From Flavobacteriia bacterium (lineage in GTDB: Bacteria > Bacteroidota > Bacteroidia > Flavobacteriales_D > Crocinitomicaceae), in contig CANGOF010000022.1 of the NCBI GenBank assembly GCA_947455515.1, positions 1 to 32,998 on the forward strand: a stretch of DNA of 32,998 nucleotides. The letters run 5' to 3'. Below are positions 17,340-25,623 of the stretch, in pieces. The notes beneath the pieces are model-generated. The model did not search any database and had not been told where the DNA came from. It saw only the letters and a list, made by a program, of their open reading frames with translations. A program made the position numbers and the translations under genes. How positions within the stretch are numbered: the first letter of the stretch is position 1; the number at the start of each line of letters is the position of its first letter.

Positions 17340-17988
17340 TCAATTTAAGGTTGTTTGAAGTAACATATTTTGCTAATTCTAAAATACTTTTTGTTTCTGT
17401 TTTTCGCATTATTTTGGAACGAAGACCTTCCACAGTTCTTGGACTGAGGTATAAGTAAATGGCAATTTCTTTACTTGTATATCCATCCAATAAATAAGAA
17501 AGTATGAGTAATTCTTTCTCACTAAATTGAATTTTATGCTTTTGATATTTATTCCTTTTTTGATTAAAAGCTTCTAATGTTTTTTGTGTCATTATGGAAT
17601 AAAATTCAGAGCCTTCTAACACAGATAAAATAGCTTCGCCTAATGAATTAATATCTTGACTTTTATGTACAAATGCTCTTGCACCAAGTTTTATCGTTTG
17701 TTTTATTTCAATAATAGATTCCGTTGATGATACTATGATAACAGGGGTGGTTATTTTAAGATTGTTAAGCATCATTAATGTGCTAAACCCATCGCAAACA
17801 TCCATATATAAATCAAGTAAAATAACATCTACATTATTTGAACTTAAAAAATCAATTGCTTCTTTCCCGTTTTCAGATGTAAAGAGCCTAAAATCAAATA
17901 TATCTAATTGTTCTAATTTAAATTGAATTCCTAATCGTACTAATTCGTCGTCCTCAACTAACAAAATTTTAATAATTCCTTTATTCAT
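17326..17988 (-). CDS. Orphan NarL/LuxR-family response regulator
   Basis: A 220-residue response regulator from the ATG at 17988 (MNKGIIKILLVEDDELVR). A longer start at 18030 is open but adds residues that the family lacks. The receiver domain (about 5-125) has the acidic pocket Glu12-Asp13-Asp14, phosphoacceptor Asp59 in LLDLYMD, a Ser-Ser-Thr switch region and Lys109. A LuxR/GerE helix-turn-helix at about 155-210 carries EKELLILSYLLDGYTSKEIA and LSPRTVEGLRSKI. It should bind DNA as a phosphorylation-dependent dimer. No histidine kinase gene lies in the window. It heads a run of envelope genes and may regulate that run itself, since an inverted repeat lies in the leader (18056-18084). Confidence 0.92.
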   Translation of the reverse strand: MNKGIIKILLVEDDELVRLGIQFKLEQLDIFDFRLFTSENGKEAIDFLSSNNVDVILLDLYMDVCDGFSTLMMLNNLKITTPVIIVSSTESIIEIKQTIKLGARAFVHKSQDINSLGEAILSVLEGSEFYSIMTQKTLEAFNQKRNKYQKHKIQFSEKELLILSYLLDGYTSKEIAIYLYLSPRTVEGLRSKIMRKTETKSILELAKYVTSNNLKLIGKV

Positions 17989-18055
17989 GCCACAAAATTC
18001 ACAACAATCTGAATAAATAACAAATTTCATATAATCAGTTGCAAAAAATTATACT

Positions 18056-18084
18056 TATAAAGAATTATTAATCAAATTCTTATA
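18056..18084. promoter_or_regulatory. Inverted repeat upstream of the response regulator, candidate operator
   Basis: TATAAAGAATT and AATTCTTATA are complementary arms (one extra A) around an 8-base spacer, about 70 bases before the response-regulator start. NarL-type regulators often bind such dyads. The region is very A+T-rich, so chance is a real alternative. Confidence 0.3.
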
Positions 18085-18192
18085 TTCCAAAAAATGCGTA
18101 TAAATACTCTCTATCAAAAATTTAGGATTGACAGAAATAAACGAAGCAAACTATTTTTTTCTTCAGAAATGAGTGTGGAAAACTTTTTTTTA

Positions 18193-18200
18193 TATCTTTG
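18193..18200 (+). promoter_or_regulatory. -7 box of the rplU-rpmA promoter (TATCTTTG)
   Basis: TATCTTTG fits the Bacteroidota TAnnTTTG consensus and lies 27 bases before the rplU start. A partial -33 match (TGTGG) is about 17 bases upstream. The whole 18031-18227 spacer is A+T-rich and separates two divergent transcripts. Confidence 0.6.
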
Positions 18201-18227
18201 TTGTTCAAATAATTTAAAACAAGCTAT

Positions 18228-18539
18228 ATGTACGCAATTGTAGAGATAGCAGGGCAGCAGTTTAAAGTGCAAAAAGATCAAAAGATTTTTGTTCACCGTT
18301 TAGCAGCTGAAGCAGGTTCAAATGTAGAGTTTGACAAAGTGCTTTTAGTAGATAACGGAGGAAAAATTTCTTTAGGCGCCCCAGCTATAAATGGAGCTAA
18401 AGTTACCGCAACGGTAAACGAGCACGTTAAAGGAGATAAAGTAATTATCTTCCGTAAGAAAAGAAGAAAAGGGTATAAGAAGAAAAACGGTCACCGTCAA
18501 TCTTTTACTTCTATCACTATTTCAGATATTAAAGCGTAA
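18228..18539 (+). CDS. rplU: 50S ribosomal protein bL21
   Basis: A 103-residue protein matching bL21 along its full length: [14 protein letters not shown] at the N-terminus, the basic [17 protein letters not shown] loop that contacts 23S rRNA, and the closing FTSITISDI. It is part of the large ribosomal subunit. The start codon is preceded by an A-rich leader rather than a Shine-Dalgarno site, as usual in this phylum. rpmA follows after 44 bases, the conserved bacterial order. Confidence 0.98.
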   Translation: MYAIVEIAGQQFKVQKDQKIFVHRLAAEAGSNVEFDKVLLVDNGGKISLGAPAINGAKVTATVNEHVKGDKVIIFRKKRRKGYKKKNGHRQSFTSITISDIKA

Positions 18540-18583
18540 AATAATCTTATTCTAAGTTAAATTAGAATACAAAACAAAAAATT

Positions 18584-18853
18584 ATGGCACATAAGAAAGG
18601 AGCCGGAAGTTCGAACAACGGTCGTGAATCAGCAAGTAAACGTTTAGGCGTTAAAATCTTTGGTGGTCAAGCTGCAATCTCTGGGAACATCATCGTTCGT
18701 CAAAGAGGTACACAACACCACCCAGGTACAAATGTAGGTATTGGTAAAGACCATACTTTATATGCATTAACTGACGGATTGGTTGAATTCCGTAAGAAAA
18801 GAGATAATCGTTCTTTTGTATCTGTAGTTCCATTTGAAACTACAGAAGCATAA
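18584..18853 (+). CDS. rpmA: 50S ribosomal protein bL27
   Basis: An 89-residue bL27. The mature-type N-terminus [10 protein letters not shown] starts directly, without the cleavable extension found in Firmicutes; this tail reaches toward the peptidyl-transferase centre. [17 protein letters not shown] and [17 protein letters not shown] are the typical core. It shares a transcript with rplU, and a strong terminator follows 22 bases after the stop codon. Confidence 0.98.
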   Translation: MAHKKGAGSSNNGRESASKRLGVKIFGGQAAISGNIIVRQRGTQHHPGTNVGIGKDHTLYALTDGLVEFRKKRDNRSFVSVVPFETTEA

Positions 18854-18875
18854 GTAAAGAATTATAAAAATTAAT

Positions 18876-18905
18876 AAAGGCGAGCAGTAATGTTCGCCTT
18901 TTTTG
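18876..18905 (+). terminator. Rho-independent terminator after rpmA
   Basis: AAAGGCGAGCA and TGTTCGCCTTT form an 11-base stem with one wobble pair and a 4-base loop, followed by six T residues. Confidence 0.9.
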
Positions 18906-18939
18906 TTTTAAATTCGCATAGAATATAAATCACAATTCA

Positions 18940-20211
18940 ATGCTTGAAATACAACGCTTAAGAACCGAGAAAGATACTGTCTTACAAGGTTTACAAAAAA
19001 GAAACATCGATGCTACAGAAACTGTAGATGCCATCTTAGCAAAAGACACAGAGTGGAGAGCGAAAAAAACAGAACTAGAAATTATTTCTGCCGAATTAAA
19101 TCGTATTGCAAAACAAGTAGGTGAATTGTTTCAACAAGGAAAACAAGCGGAAGCGAATGAAGCAAAAGCGAAAACTGTTACCTTAAAAGAACAAGAATCG
19201 GTATTAAAAGCTGCTGTTCAAGCAGTGGATGAAGAGATCACACAATTGATGTACCAACTTCCAAACGTTCCAAACGAATTGGTTCCTGCTGGAAAAAGTG
19301 AATTAGATAACGTTACTGTGGAAGAAGTAGGAAGCAAAACTACTTTCTCAGGAGAAGCATTACCTCACTGGGAAATCACAAAAAAATACGACCTCATCGA
19401 CTTCGAAACTGGAGTAAAAGTAACTGGTGCTGGATTTCCAATTTACAAAGGAAAAGGTGCTAAATTACAACGCGCATTGATTTCATTCTTCTTAGACGAA
19501 GCAGACAAAGCTGGGTACGAAGAATTCATTCCACCATTAGTTGTGAATGAAGCTAGTGGATATGGAACAGGACAATTACCAGATAAAGAAGGACAAATGT
19601 ACTATATTGGGGAGGATGATTTATACCTGATCCCTACTGCGGAGGTTCCTTTGACTAACATCTACCGTGATGTAATTCTTCCAAACGAAAACTTTTCCAT
19701 CAAATTAACTGGATATACACCTTGTTTCCGTCGTGAAGCTGGTTCGTACGGAAAAGATGTGCGTGGATTAAATCGTTTGCATCAATTTGATAAGGTAGAA
19801 ATTGTTCGCATCGAACATCCTTCTAATGCAGCGAAAGCTTTAGACGAAATGGTAGAACACGTGAGAGGTTTATTAGCAAAATTAGGTTTACACTACCGTA
19901 TCTTACGATTATGTGGTGGTGACACTGGATTTGCATCTGCTATGACTTATGATTTTGAAGTATATTCTGCCGCACAAGAAAAATGGTTGGAGGTTAGTTC
20001 GGTGTCTCGTTTTGATACGTTCCAAGCAAACCGTTTGAAATTACGTTTCAAAACAGAAGATAAAAAAACACAGCTGTGCCATACCCTAAATGGAAGTGCT
20101 TTAGCATTACCACGTATCGTTGCAGCTTTACTTGAAAATAATCAAACAGAAGAAGGAATTATGATTCCTGAATGTTTACACAAATATTTGAATTTTACAG
20201 TTATTAATTAA
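18940..20211 (+). CDS. serS: Serine--tRNA ligase
   Basis: A 423-residue class II aminoacyl-tRNA synthetase that charges tRNA-Ser (and tRNA-Sec where present). The N-terminal antiparallel coiled-coil arm that recognises the long variable arm of tRNA-Ser spans about 25-105. Class II motif 2 appears as FRREAGSYGKDVRGLNRLHQ, and motif 3 as the C-terminal NGSALALPRIVAALLENNQ. The CGGDTGFASAMTYDFEVY and SSVSRFDTFQANRL stretches are diagnostic for SerRS. Length is normal. The gene starts 35 bases after the rpmA terminator and so should have its own promoter; only a near-match (TAAATTCG at 18909) can be seen. Confidence 0.97.
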   Translation: MLEIQRLRTEKDTVLQGLQKRNIDATETVDAILAKDTEWRAKKTELEIISAELNRIAKQVGELFQQGKQAEANEAKAKTVTLKEQESVLKAAVQAVDEEITQLMYQLPNVPNELVPAGKSELDNVTVEEVGSKTTFSGEALPHWEITKKYDLIDFETGVKVTGAGFPIYKGKGAKLQRALISFFLDEADKAGYEEFIPPLVVNEASGYGTGQLPDKEGQMYYIGEDDLYLIPTAEVPLTNIYRDVILPNENFSIKLTGYTPCFRREAGSYGKDVRGLNRLHQFDKVEIVRIEHPSNAAKALDEMVEHVRGLLAKLGLHYRILRLCGGDTGFASAMTYDFEVYSAAQEKWLEVSSVSRFDTFQANRLKLRFKTEDKKTQLCHTLNGSALALPRIVAALLENNQTEEGIMIPECLHKYLNFTVIN

Positions 20212-20223
20212 ATTTTTCATCTT

Positions 20224-20292
20224 CTTCCCTTGAGGGAGGATTGAGGAGGGTGACCAATTTATCACCTCCCTTAATCCCTCCTCAAGGAGGGA
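20224..20292. repeat. Palindromic repeat (REP-like) between serS and fbp
   Basis: Imperfect complementary arms of about 30 bases (CTTCCCTTGAGGGAGGATTG onward on the left, ending near GGAGGGAA on the right) flank a short A+T-rich loop. The GGGAGG/CCTCCC-rich composition contrasts sharply with the A+T-rich neighbours. It could fold into a long hairpin that ends or protects the serS transcript. Similar G/C-rich palindromes occur as dispersed repeats in Bacteroidota genomes; copy number in this genome cannot be seen from the window. Confidence 0.7.
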
Positions 20293-20309
20293 AAACATCC
20301 TCATAAATC

Positions 20310-21329
20310 ATGTCAAAACTTACTACCCTTAACGAATTTATCATGAAAAAGCAAGCGGATTTTCCGGGTGCTTCTGGTGAATTATCTCGTTTATTAAATG
20401 ATATTGCTGTTGCTTCTAAAATTGTAACGCGTGATGTTCGTCGTGCAGGATTAGTGGACAACATCTTAGGTGCGCAAGGAGAAGTGAATGTACAAGGAGA
20501 ACAACAACAAAAATTAGATGTTGTTGCTGATAATCAATTCATCAAAATGTTTGAGATGGGTGGAGAAGTATGTGGTATCGGTTCGGAAGAAAACGACAAC
20601 TACATGGCTTTCAAAAGCGAAACTTCTAAAAATGGTAAATACGTAGTATTATTTGATCCTTTAGATGGTTCATCAAACATTGATGTAAATGTATCAATCG
20701 GTACGATTTTCTCTATTTATCACCGTATTTCCCCAGTTGGAACGGAAGCAACATTGGAAGATATGTTACAACCTGGAGACAAACAAGTAGCTGGTGGATA
20801 TGTTTTATATGGTTCTTCAACCATGTTGGTATATACGACAGGAAATGGTGTTAACGGGTTTACCTTAGATCCAACCATTGGGGAATTCTGTTTATCTCAC
20901 CCAAACATGAAAACTCCTGAAACTGGTCGTATCTACTCCATGAACGAAGGAAACATTGCGGTTTGTCACCCAGGATATAGAAAATATACAGAATACTGTC
21001 AAGAAGAAGATGCATCTACTGGTCGTCCTTATTCTGGTCGTTACATTGGTTCATTAGTTGCGGATTTTCACCGTAACTTAATCAAAGGTGGTATCTATTT
21101 CTACCCTACTACACCAGCCGCTCCTAAAGGAAGATTACGTTTATTATACGAATGTAACCCATTAGCGTTTGTAATCGAACAAGCAGGTGGATTAGCAACC
21201 GATGGTACACAACGTATTATGAGTATTAAACCAACGGAATTACACCAACGTGTTGGATTTATCGTAGGTTCAAAACAGATGGTAGAAAAATTACAAGAAT
21301 GTTTAGATACAACAGCTGTGGAGGCTTAA
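20310..21329 (+). CDS. fbp: Fructose-1,6-bisphosphatase, class I
   Basis: A 339-residue enzyme of gluconeogenesis hydrolysing fructose 1,6-bisphosphate to fructose 6-phosphate in the cytoplasm. Metal and active-site motifs are present: GSEEND with Glu93/Glu94, and [12 protein letters not shown] with Asp116 and Asp119. The substrate loop [19 protein letters not shown] is also present, as is the C-terminal [14 protein letters not shown]. The ATG at 20310 gives the usual family N-terminus. The gene is separated from serS by a palindromic repeat and closed by a terminator, so it is probably its own transcription unit. Confidence 0.97.
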   Translation: MSKLTTLNEFIMKKQADFPGASGELSRLLNDIAVASKIVTRDVRRAGLVDNILGAQGEVNVQGEQQQKLDVVADNQFIKMFEMGGEVCGIGSEENDNYMAFKSETSKNGKYVVLFDPLDGSSNIDVNVSIGTIFSIYHRISPVGTEATLEDMLQPGDKQVAGGYVLYGSSTMLVYTTGNGVNGFTLDPTIGEFCLSHPNMKTPETGRIYSMNEGNIAVCHPGYRKYTEYCQEEDASTGRPYSGRYIGSLVADFHRNLIKGGIYFYPTTPAAPKGRLRLLYECNPLAFVIEQAGGLATDGTQRIMSIKPTELHQRVGFIVGSKQMVEKLQECLDTTAVEA

Positions 21330-21350
21330 AATAAACATTATATACATTTG

Positions 21351-21376
21351 AAAGAGGCTCACAAAGCCTCTTTTTT
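21351..21376 (+). terminator. Terminator after fbp, between convergent genes
   Basis: AAAGAGGCT and AGCCTCTTT form a perfect 9-base stem with a 5-base loop and a T-run. It lies 22 bases after the fbp stop and just before the end of the leftward ggt gene. The reverse strand has only a short T-run, so it should act mainly for fbp. Confidence 0.85.
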
Positions 21377-21378
21377 GT

Positions 21379-23073
21379 TTAATACCCTACTGCTGCATCG
21401 TCACCGCGTGGATCAGCACCACCTTCCAGTTTACCATCTTCTTGTACCAAGATAACTTCAACTTTGCTAATGATAGGAGTGTTTTTTTCGTCAATGACAT
21501 AGCCTTTTTGACGAAGATGACGAATTGTTTTTTGAGAAAATCGGTTCGGTTCCATCGTGACTTTATCTGGCAACCATTGATGATGAAAACGTGGCTGACT
21601 AACCGCATCTTGTGCTCCCATTCCAAATTCGTGAATATTAAGTATCGTTTGGAGAACAGAAGTGATGATTGTAGATCCTCCAGGTGTTCCCAATACCATC
21701 CATAATTTCCCTTCTTTTTCGATGATCGTTGGTGTCATCGAACTAAGCATACGTTTTTGTGGTAGTATGGCATTATTATCTGATCCTACTAAACCATACA
21801 TATTCGGTACACCTGCTTTAACACTAAAATCATCCATCTCATTATTAAAGAAAAATCCGAGTTCATTGGAATACAACTTAGACCCATACGAACCATTTAA
21901 TGTCGTAGTAACCGAAACAGCATTGCCATACGAATCTACAATGGAATAATGCGTAGTTTCATTACTTTCAATTACCTCCACTTTACCATGCGAGACTTCG
22001 GAGGATAATGTTGCTTTATCGAACGAGAAGTTTTGCATGCGTTCTTTCAGATAGGTGGAAGACATTAACGCATCTGTAGGGATTTTAATGAAATCTGGGT
22101 CTCCTAAATAGTGACTCCGGTCTGCATACGACCTTCTTTCTGCTTCGACAACTAATTGTATCATTGCAGGTGTATTGTGCCCCAAAGATTTCAAATCATA
22201 TGGTTCCAACATTTTCAAAATCTGTCCCAAACAAATACCTCCACTGGAAGGTGGAGACATCGTGGTGATTTTTAAATTATCGTACGAAAACTGAATTGGT
22301 TTTCTCCATTTTGCTTCGTAATTCGCCAAATCTTCCATCGAAATAATTCCACCATTCAGTTGGATGAAATCTACAATTTTGCGTGCTGTTTCTCCTTTAT
22401 AAAATTCATCCCGACCATTCTTTTGAATTCGCTCAAGGGTAGTTGCTAATTTTTCTTGCTGTATATATTGTTTATATTCCCAATTTTTAGAAAACAAGAT
22501 ATCTCCATTGTTCACATATTGAAAAAGCTTTCGATATGCAGCCAATCGACCAGCTTCGTGTTTAGAAATACGTAAACCATTACGAGCAAGTGAAATTGCA
22601 GGCTGAATCAATTCTGACATAGGAAGTGTTCCAAATTTTTTATGCACCTCAAAAATTCCTGCGATGGTTCCTGGAACCCCTACTGCCAAACCTCCCAGAA
22701 GACTTTTATTTGGGATAACATTCCCGGTAGAATCTAAATACATATCTCGTGTAGCCTTGATTGGTGCTTTTTCTCGATAATCCAAAGCTCCAACTTCACC
22801 CGTAGCTTTTCGATAAACCATAAAACCTCCACCTCCAATATTTCCAGCACAAGGATATGCAACTGCCAATGCTAGTTCTGTAGCCACCATCGCATCAAAG
22901 GCATTCCCTCCTTTTTTTAATATCGCTACTCCAATCTGGGAGGCTTCTTCTTTCGCTGAAACAACCATTCCTTTAGAAGAAATGACTCCTTTTTTACCAT
23001 GTGAGGCTGTAAAAGAGAAAAGTAAAACAATAATAAATAAAAAAAGTACAAAAAATTTAATGTCTATTTTCAT
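21379..23073 (-). CDS. ggt: Gamma-glutamyltransferase
   Basis: A 564-residue secreted N-terminal-nucleophile hydrolase that cleaves or transfers the gamma-glutamyl group of glutathione and related peptides in the periplasm. A signal peptide covers about 1-25. The proenzyme cuts itself before Thr373 in NETTHYSIVD, giving large and small subunits. Arg100 in LDYREKAP corresponds to the arginine that binds the glutamyl carboxylate, and SSMTPTII and LGTPGGSTIITSV complete the active site. Length is normal. Its start overlaps the stop of the AlgJ/AlgX-like gene by 4 bases (ATGA), so it is translated with an envelope-acylation pair, which is an uncommon neighbourhood for this enzyme. Confidence 0.96.
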   Translation of the reverse strand: MKIDIKFFVLFLFIIVLLFSFTASHGKKGVISSKGMVVSAKEEASQIGVAILKKGGNAFDAMVATELALAVAYPCAGNIGGGGFMVYRKATGEVGALDYREKAPIKATRDMYLDSTGNVIPNKSLLGGLAVGVPGTIAGIFEVHKKFGTLPMSELIQPAISLARNGLRISKHEAGRLAAYRKLFQYVNNGDILFSKNWEYKQYIQQEKLATTLERIQKNGRDEFYKGETARKIVDFIQLNGGIISMEDLANYEAKWRKPIQFSYDNLKITTMSPPSSGGICLGQILKMLEPYDLKSLGHNTPAMIQLVVEAERRSYADRSHYLGDPDFIKIPTDALMSSTYLKERMQNFSFDKATLSSEVSHGKVEVIESNETTHYSIVDSYGNAVSVTTTLNGSYGSKLYSNELGFFFNNEMDDFSVKAGVPNMYGLVGSDNNAILPQKRMLSSMTPTIIEKEGKLWMVLGTPGGSTIITSVLQTILNIHEFGMGAQDAVSQPRFHHQWLPDKVTMEPNRFSQKTIRHLRQKGYVIDEKNTPIISKVEVILVQEDGKLEGGADPRGDDAAVGY

Positions 23074-24200
23074 TTTTTATAAGTTTCATACATACGTTCA
23101 ATAAATCCCCAACCTAATTTTGGTAAAGTAGCTTCTGTAGCCATAATTATAATCACATCTTTGGCTGCGATACATTTTTGCAAATTTACATCCTTGGTTT
23201 TTAAAGGTTTTTGATAACTATCCGGATAAACATCCTCATTATAATACCAAAATTGATTATCGGTAAAAACAGAAGAGATACCGAAATTAAACATTCCCCA
23301 GAAAAAACTATCGGAAATTACTAACGAACTCGGTTTGGTTTTTAAACTGTCACTGTCATATTGAAACAAAGGATAGGCCATCTGATTATCCGTTATCTTA
23401 TATAAAAGGTTCATTCCATATCCAATGTCATAATCACTTTCTTTGGCATCTTCAAGACTTACTTTATTCCAATATATGTGTGGCATACGTATCGTTCGCT
23501 TTTTCTCTATATACCGAATAATGGAATCTGCGGCTAAACCCATCCCATAAGTACTCCAATGAATTCCATACTTAGGATAAAGTGGATATTTCGATTTGTT
23601 TTTTTGACTAACAAAATACGCGTTAAAATCAATGTGATTTACCCCTAATTTTTTACAAGTAGTAACGTATGTTTTATAGTTAGTTTTTCCAGGTTTAGTT
23701 TGATACGCTTTGGGGAAAAATTCAGGATAAAACGAGCCTTTTCCTGCAGCAAATACGACGATTAACTGTTTATTTAATTCTTGTAAGGTATCTTGTAAAT
23801 AACGAAGTTTTTCAACGCGTGATTTTATCGCTTTCTCTCCAACATAATCCCACCCATTGTAGGCTTTTAGGTAACTTACTTCGTAGAGATACTTATTTTT
23901 CCCTATCAAAACTCCGTTTGCTTTGGCTTTATTGAAAAGGGTAAATGCTAGTTGATTATTTGTTCGAATAAATAAATTTCTAAACCCAAAACTTTCATCT
24001 ATAAATTTTTCTGTTTGTTTTTGGTAATCCCCGTTAAACCAATTTTTCAGAGACAATGTTCCTTTTTCAGGTGGGACAATTGCACCAGCTAAAGGTTCAA
24101 CATCCACAAAAACAAAATGTTTTTGAATGGCAGGAAGAATCAAAAAGGTAAGAAAACCTAGAAGAATACAAGTTCGATATGTCTTTTGCCATTTACTCAT
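23070..24200 (-). CDS. AlgJ/AlgX-like SGNH-hydrolase-fold protein, membrane anchored
   Basis: A 376-residue protein with one N-terminal membrane helix (about 10-28) and a periplasmic domain of the AlgJ/AlgX acetyltransferase-like type. Such proteins accept acyl groups delivered by an MBOAT partner and modify an extracellular polymer. Visible elements are a likely Ser298 in the nucleophile-like block VISDSFFWG and His214 in GIHWSTYG. In AlgX the histidine sits in an Asp-x-His motif; here the Asp position is Gly212, so another acid must serve or the activity differs. The start overlaps the stop of the acyltransferase gene (TGATG) and the end overlaps ggt by 4 bases, so all three are coupled. 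The target polymer is unknown. Confidence 0.82.
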   Translation of the reverse strand: MSKWQKTYRTCILLGFLTFLILPAIQKHFVFVDVEPLAGAIVPPEKGTLSLKNWFNGDYQKQTEKFIDESFGFRNLFIRTNNQLAFTLFNKAKANGVLIGKNKYLYEVSYLKAYNGWDYVGEKAIKSRVEKLRYLQDTLQELNKQLIVVFAAGKGSFYPEFFPKAYQTKPGKTNYKTYVTTCKKLGVNHIDFNAYFVSQKNKSKYPLYPKYGIHWSTYGMGLAADSIIRYIEKKRTIRMPHIYWNKVSLEDAKESDYDIGYGMNLLYKITDNQMAYPLFQYDSDSLKTKPSSLVISDSFFWGMFNFGISSVFTDNQFWYYNEDVYPDSYQKPLKTKDVNLQKCIAAKDVIIIMATEATLPKLGWGFIERMYETYKK

Positions 24201-25621
24201 CAGAACCTAAAATAAATAAACGGATTGAAATTATACGCTGTGATAAATGCAATAGAAAGTACTAACAAACCAAAAGAAACCCCACCGATAAGTAGGTGTT
24301 TTTGAATGGTATAATCGGAATAATAAAAAGAAGTTTGAACTCTTTGTCCCCAAGAAAAGTAAGCAAAAAACGAACTAATTATTGCTAATACTCCGTAACT
24401 TATAAACTCAGAGTCCATCGGATAATAAGTCTGTTGTGAAAAATTAATTAACTGTTCTAGGTAAGTCATTAAGGGTTCTAAGTGGTCTATTCTGAAAAAT
24501 ACCCACCCTACACAAACGAAGAAAAAGGTAAGAATTGTACTAAGTAGTCGACCAATTTTTTGATATACTTTCAATAAAAACAAACGTTCTAGAATTAAAA
24601 ACATCCCATGATAAGCTCCCCACAAAATAAAGTTCCACGATGCCCCATGCCAAAATCCAGAAGCAATAAATACGATGCCTAAATTAAGATATAAACGTTT
24701 AGCGGATACTTTATTTCCTCCCAATGGTATGTATAAATAGTTTCGCATCCACTTTCCTAAAGAAATATGCCATCGTCTCCAAAATTCGGTTACACTTGAA
24801 GCGATGTATGGATTGTTAAAATTTTCAGGGATTTTAAAACCAACCATTTTTGCTAAACCAATTGCCATGTCGGAGTAACCTGAAAAATCAAAATAAAGTT
24901 GGAATGTGTAGCACAAAGCACCTACCCACGCTGTACTTGCTCCTAAATTATCATAGTTTAATCCAAAAATTTGATCGGCATGTTCCCCTAAATGATTGGC
25001 AATAATTACTTTTTTTGCAAGTCCGATAATAAATTGATAGAGTCCAATCAAGCGATTGTCAATCGTGTCGTTTTTGGTACGGTCTTCTAATTGATCCGCC
25101 ATATCGTGGTAACGCACAATCGGTCCTGCTATCAACTTAGGGAAGAACAGGATATACAACAAATAGTTTTGAAATTTTGATAAAGGCTTGTGAACCCTTC
25201 TATACACATCCACTACGTAAGTAATCGTTTCAAACGTGTAAAATGAAATGCCTATTGGTAAAATTAACTTCGTCCAAACGATGTTTTTAAGCCCAACCAT
25301 TCCCAAAAATACATTGATATTTTCAATGAAAAAATTGGAATACTTGAAGTAAATCAATAACCCTAAATTAATGGCTATAGATAGTGTCAGTAGGATTTTA
25401 CGTTTTTTCGCATTCGCAGTTTGGTCCATCCATTTTACCAAGTGGTAGTCTACGAAGGTAGTTCCCAATAAAACAAAGATAAACACCGGAGCTCCCCAAC
25501 TGTAAAAGGCAATACTAAAAAATAAAAGCACATAGTTTTTTAACCTTTTCCCAACCAAATAATAACTCACCAAAAAAGCGGGAAGAAAATAAAGAAGAAA
25601 AAGTATACTACTGAAAACCAA
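24200..25621 (-). CDS. MBOAT-family O-acyltransferase, AlgI-like
   Basis: A 473-residue polytopic membrane enzyme of the membrane-bound O-acyltransferase family. AlgI/DltB-type members move an acyl group across the inner membrane to a periplasmic partner. Family motifs are FPKLIAGPIVRYHDM, FDFSGYSDMAIGLAKMVGF, TEFWRRWHISLGKWMRNYLY (His285) and SGFWHGASWNFILWGAYHG, with the likely catalytic His325. The length is typical. It lies 2 bases downstream of nadD and overlaps the AlgJ/AlgX-like gene, its probable partner. No alginate or other polymer biosynthesis genes are nearby. Confidence 0.95.
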   Translation of the reverse strand: MVFSSILFLLYFLPAFLVSYYLVGKRLKNYVLLFFSIAFYSWGAPVFIFVLLGTTFVDYHLVKWMDQTANAKKRKILLTLSIAINLGLLIYFKYSNFFIENINVFLGMVGLKNIVWTKLILPIGISFYTFETITYVVDVYRRVHKPLSKFQNYLLYILFFPKLIAGPIVRYHDMADQLEDRTKNDTIDNRLIGLYQFIIGLAKKVIIANHLGEHADQIFGLNYDNLGASTAWVGALCYTFQLYFDFSGYSDMAIGLAKMVGFKIPENFNNPYIASSVTEFWRRWHISLGKWMRNYLYIPLGGNKVSAKRLYLNLGIVFIASGFWHGASWNFILWGAYHGMFLILERLFLLKVYQKIGRLLSTILTFFFVCVGWVFFRIDHLEPLMTYLEQLINFSQQTYYPMDSEFISYGVLAIISSFFAYFSWGQRVQTSFYYSDYTIQKHLLIGGVSFGLLVLSIAFITAYNFNPFIYFRF

Positions 25622-25623
25622 AC

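Noticed and set aside
18114-18296. Leftward 60-residue frame over the rplU start
   Set aside because: It runs antisense through the rplU promoter and coding start, and its sequence is low-complexity, A+T-driven hydrophobic residues.
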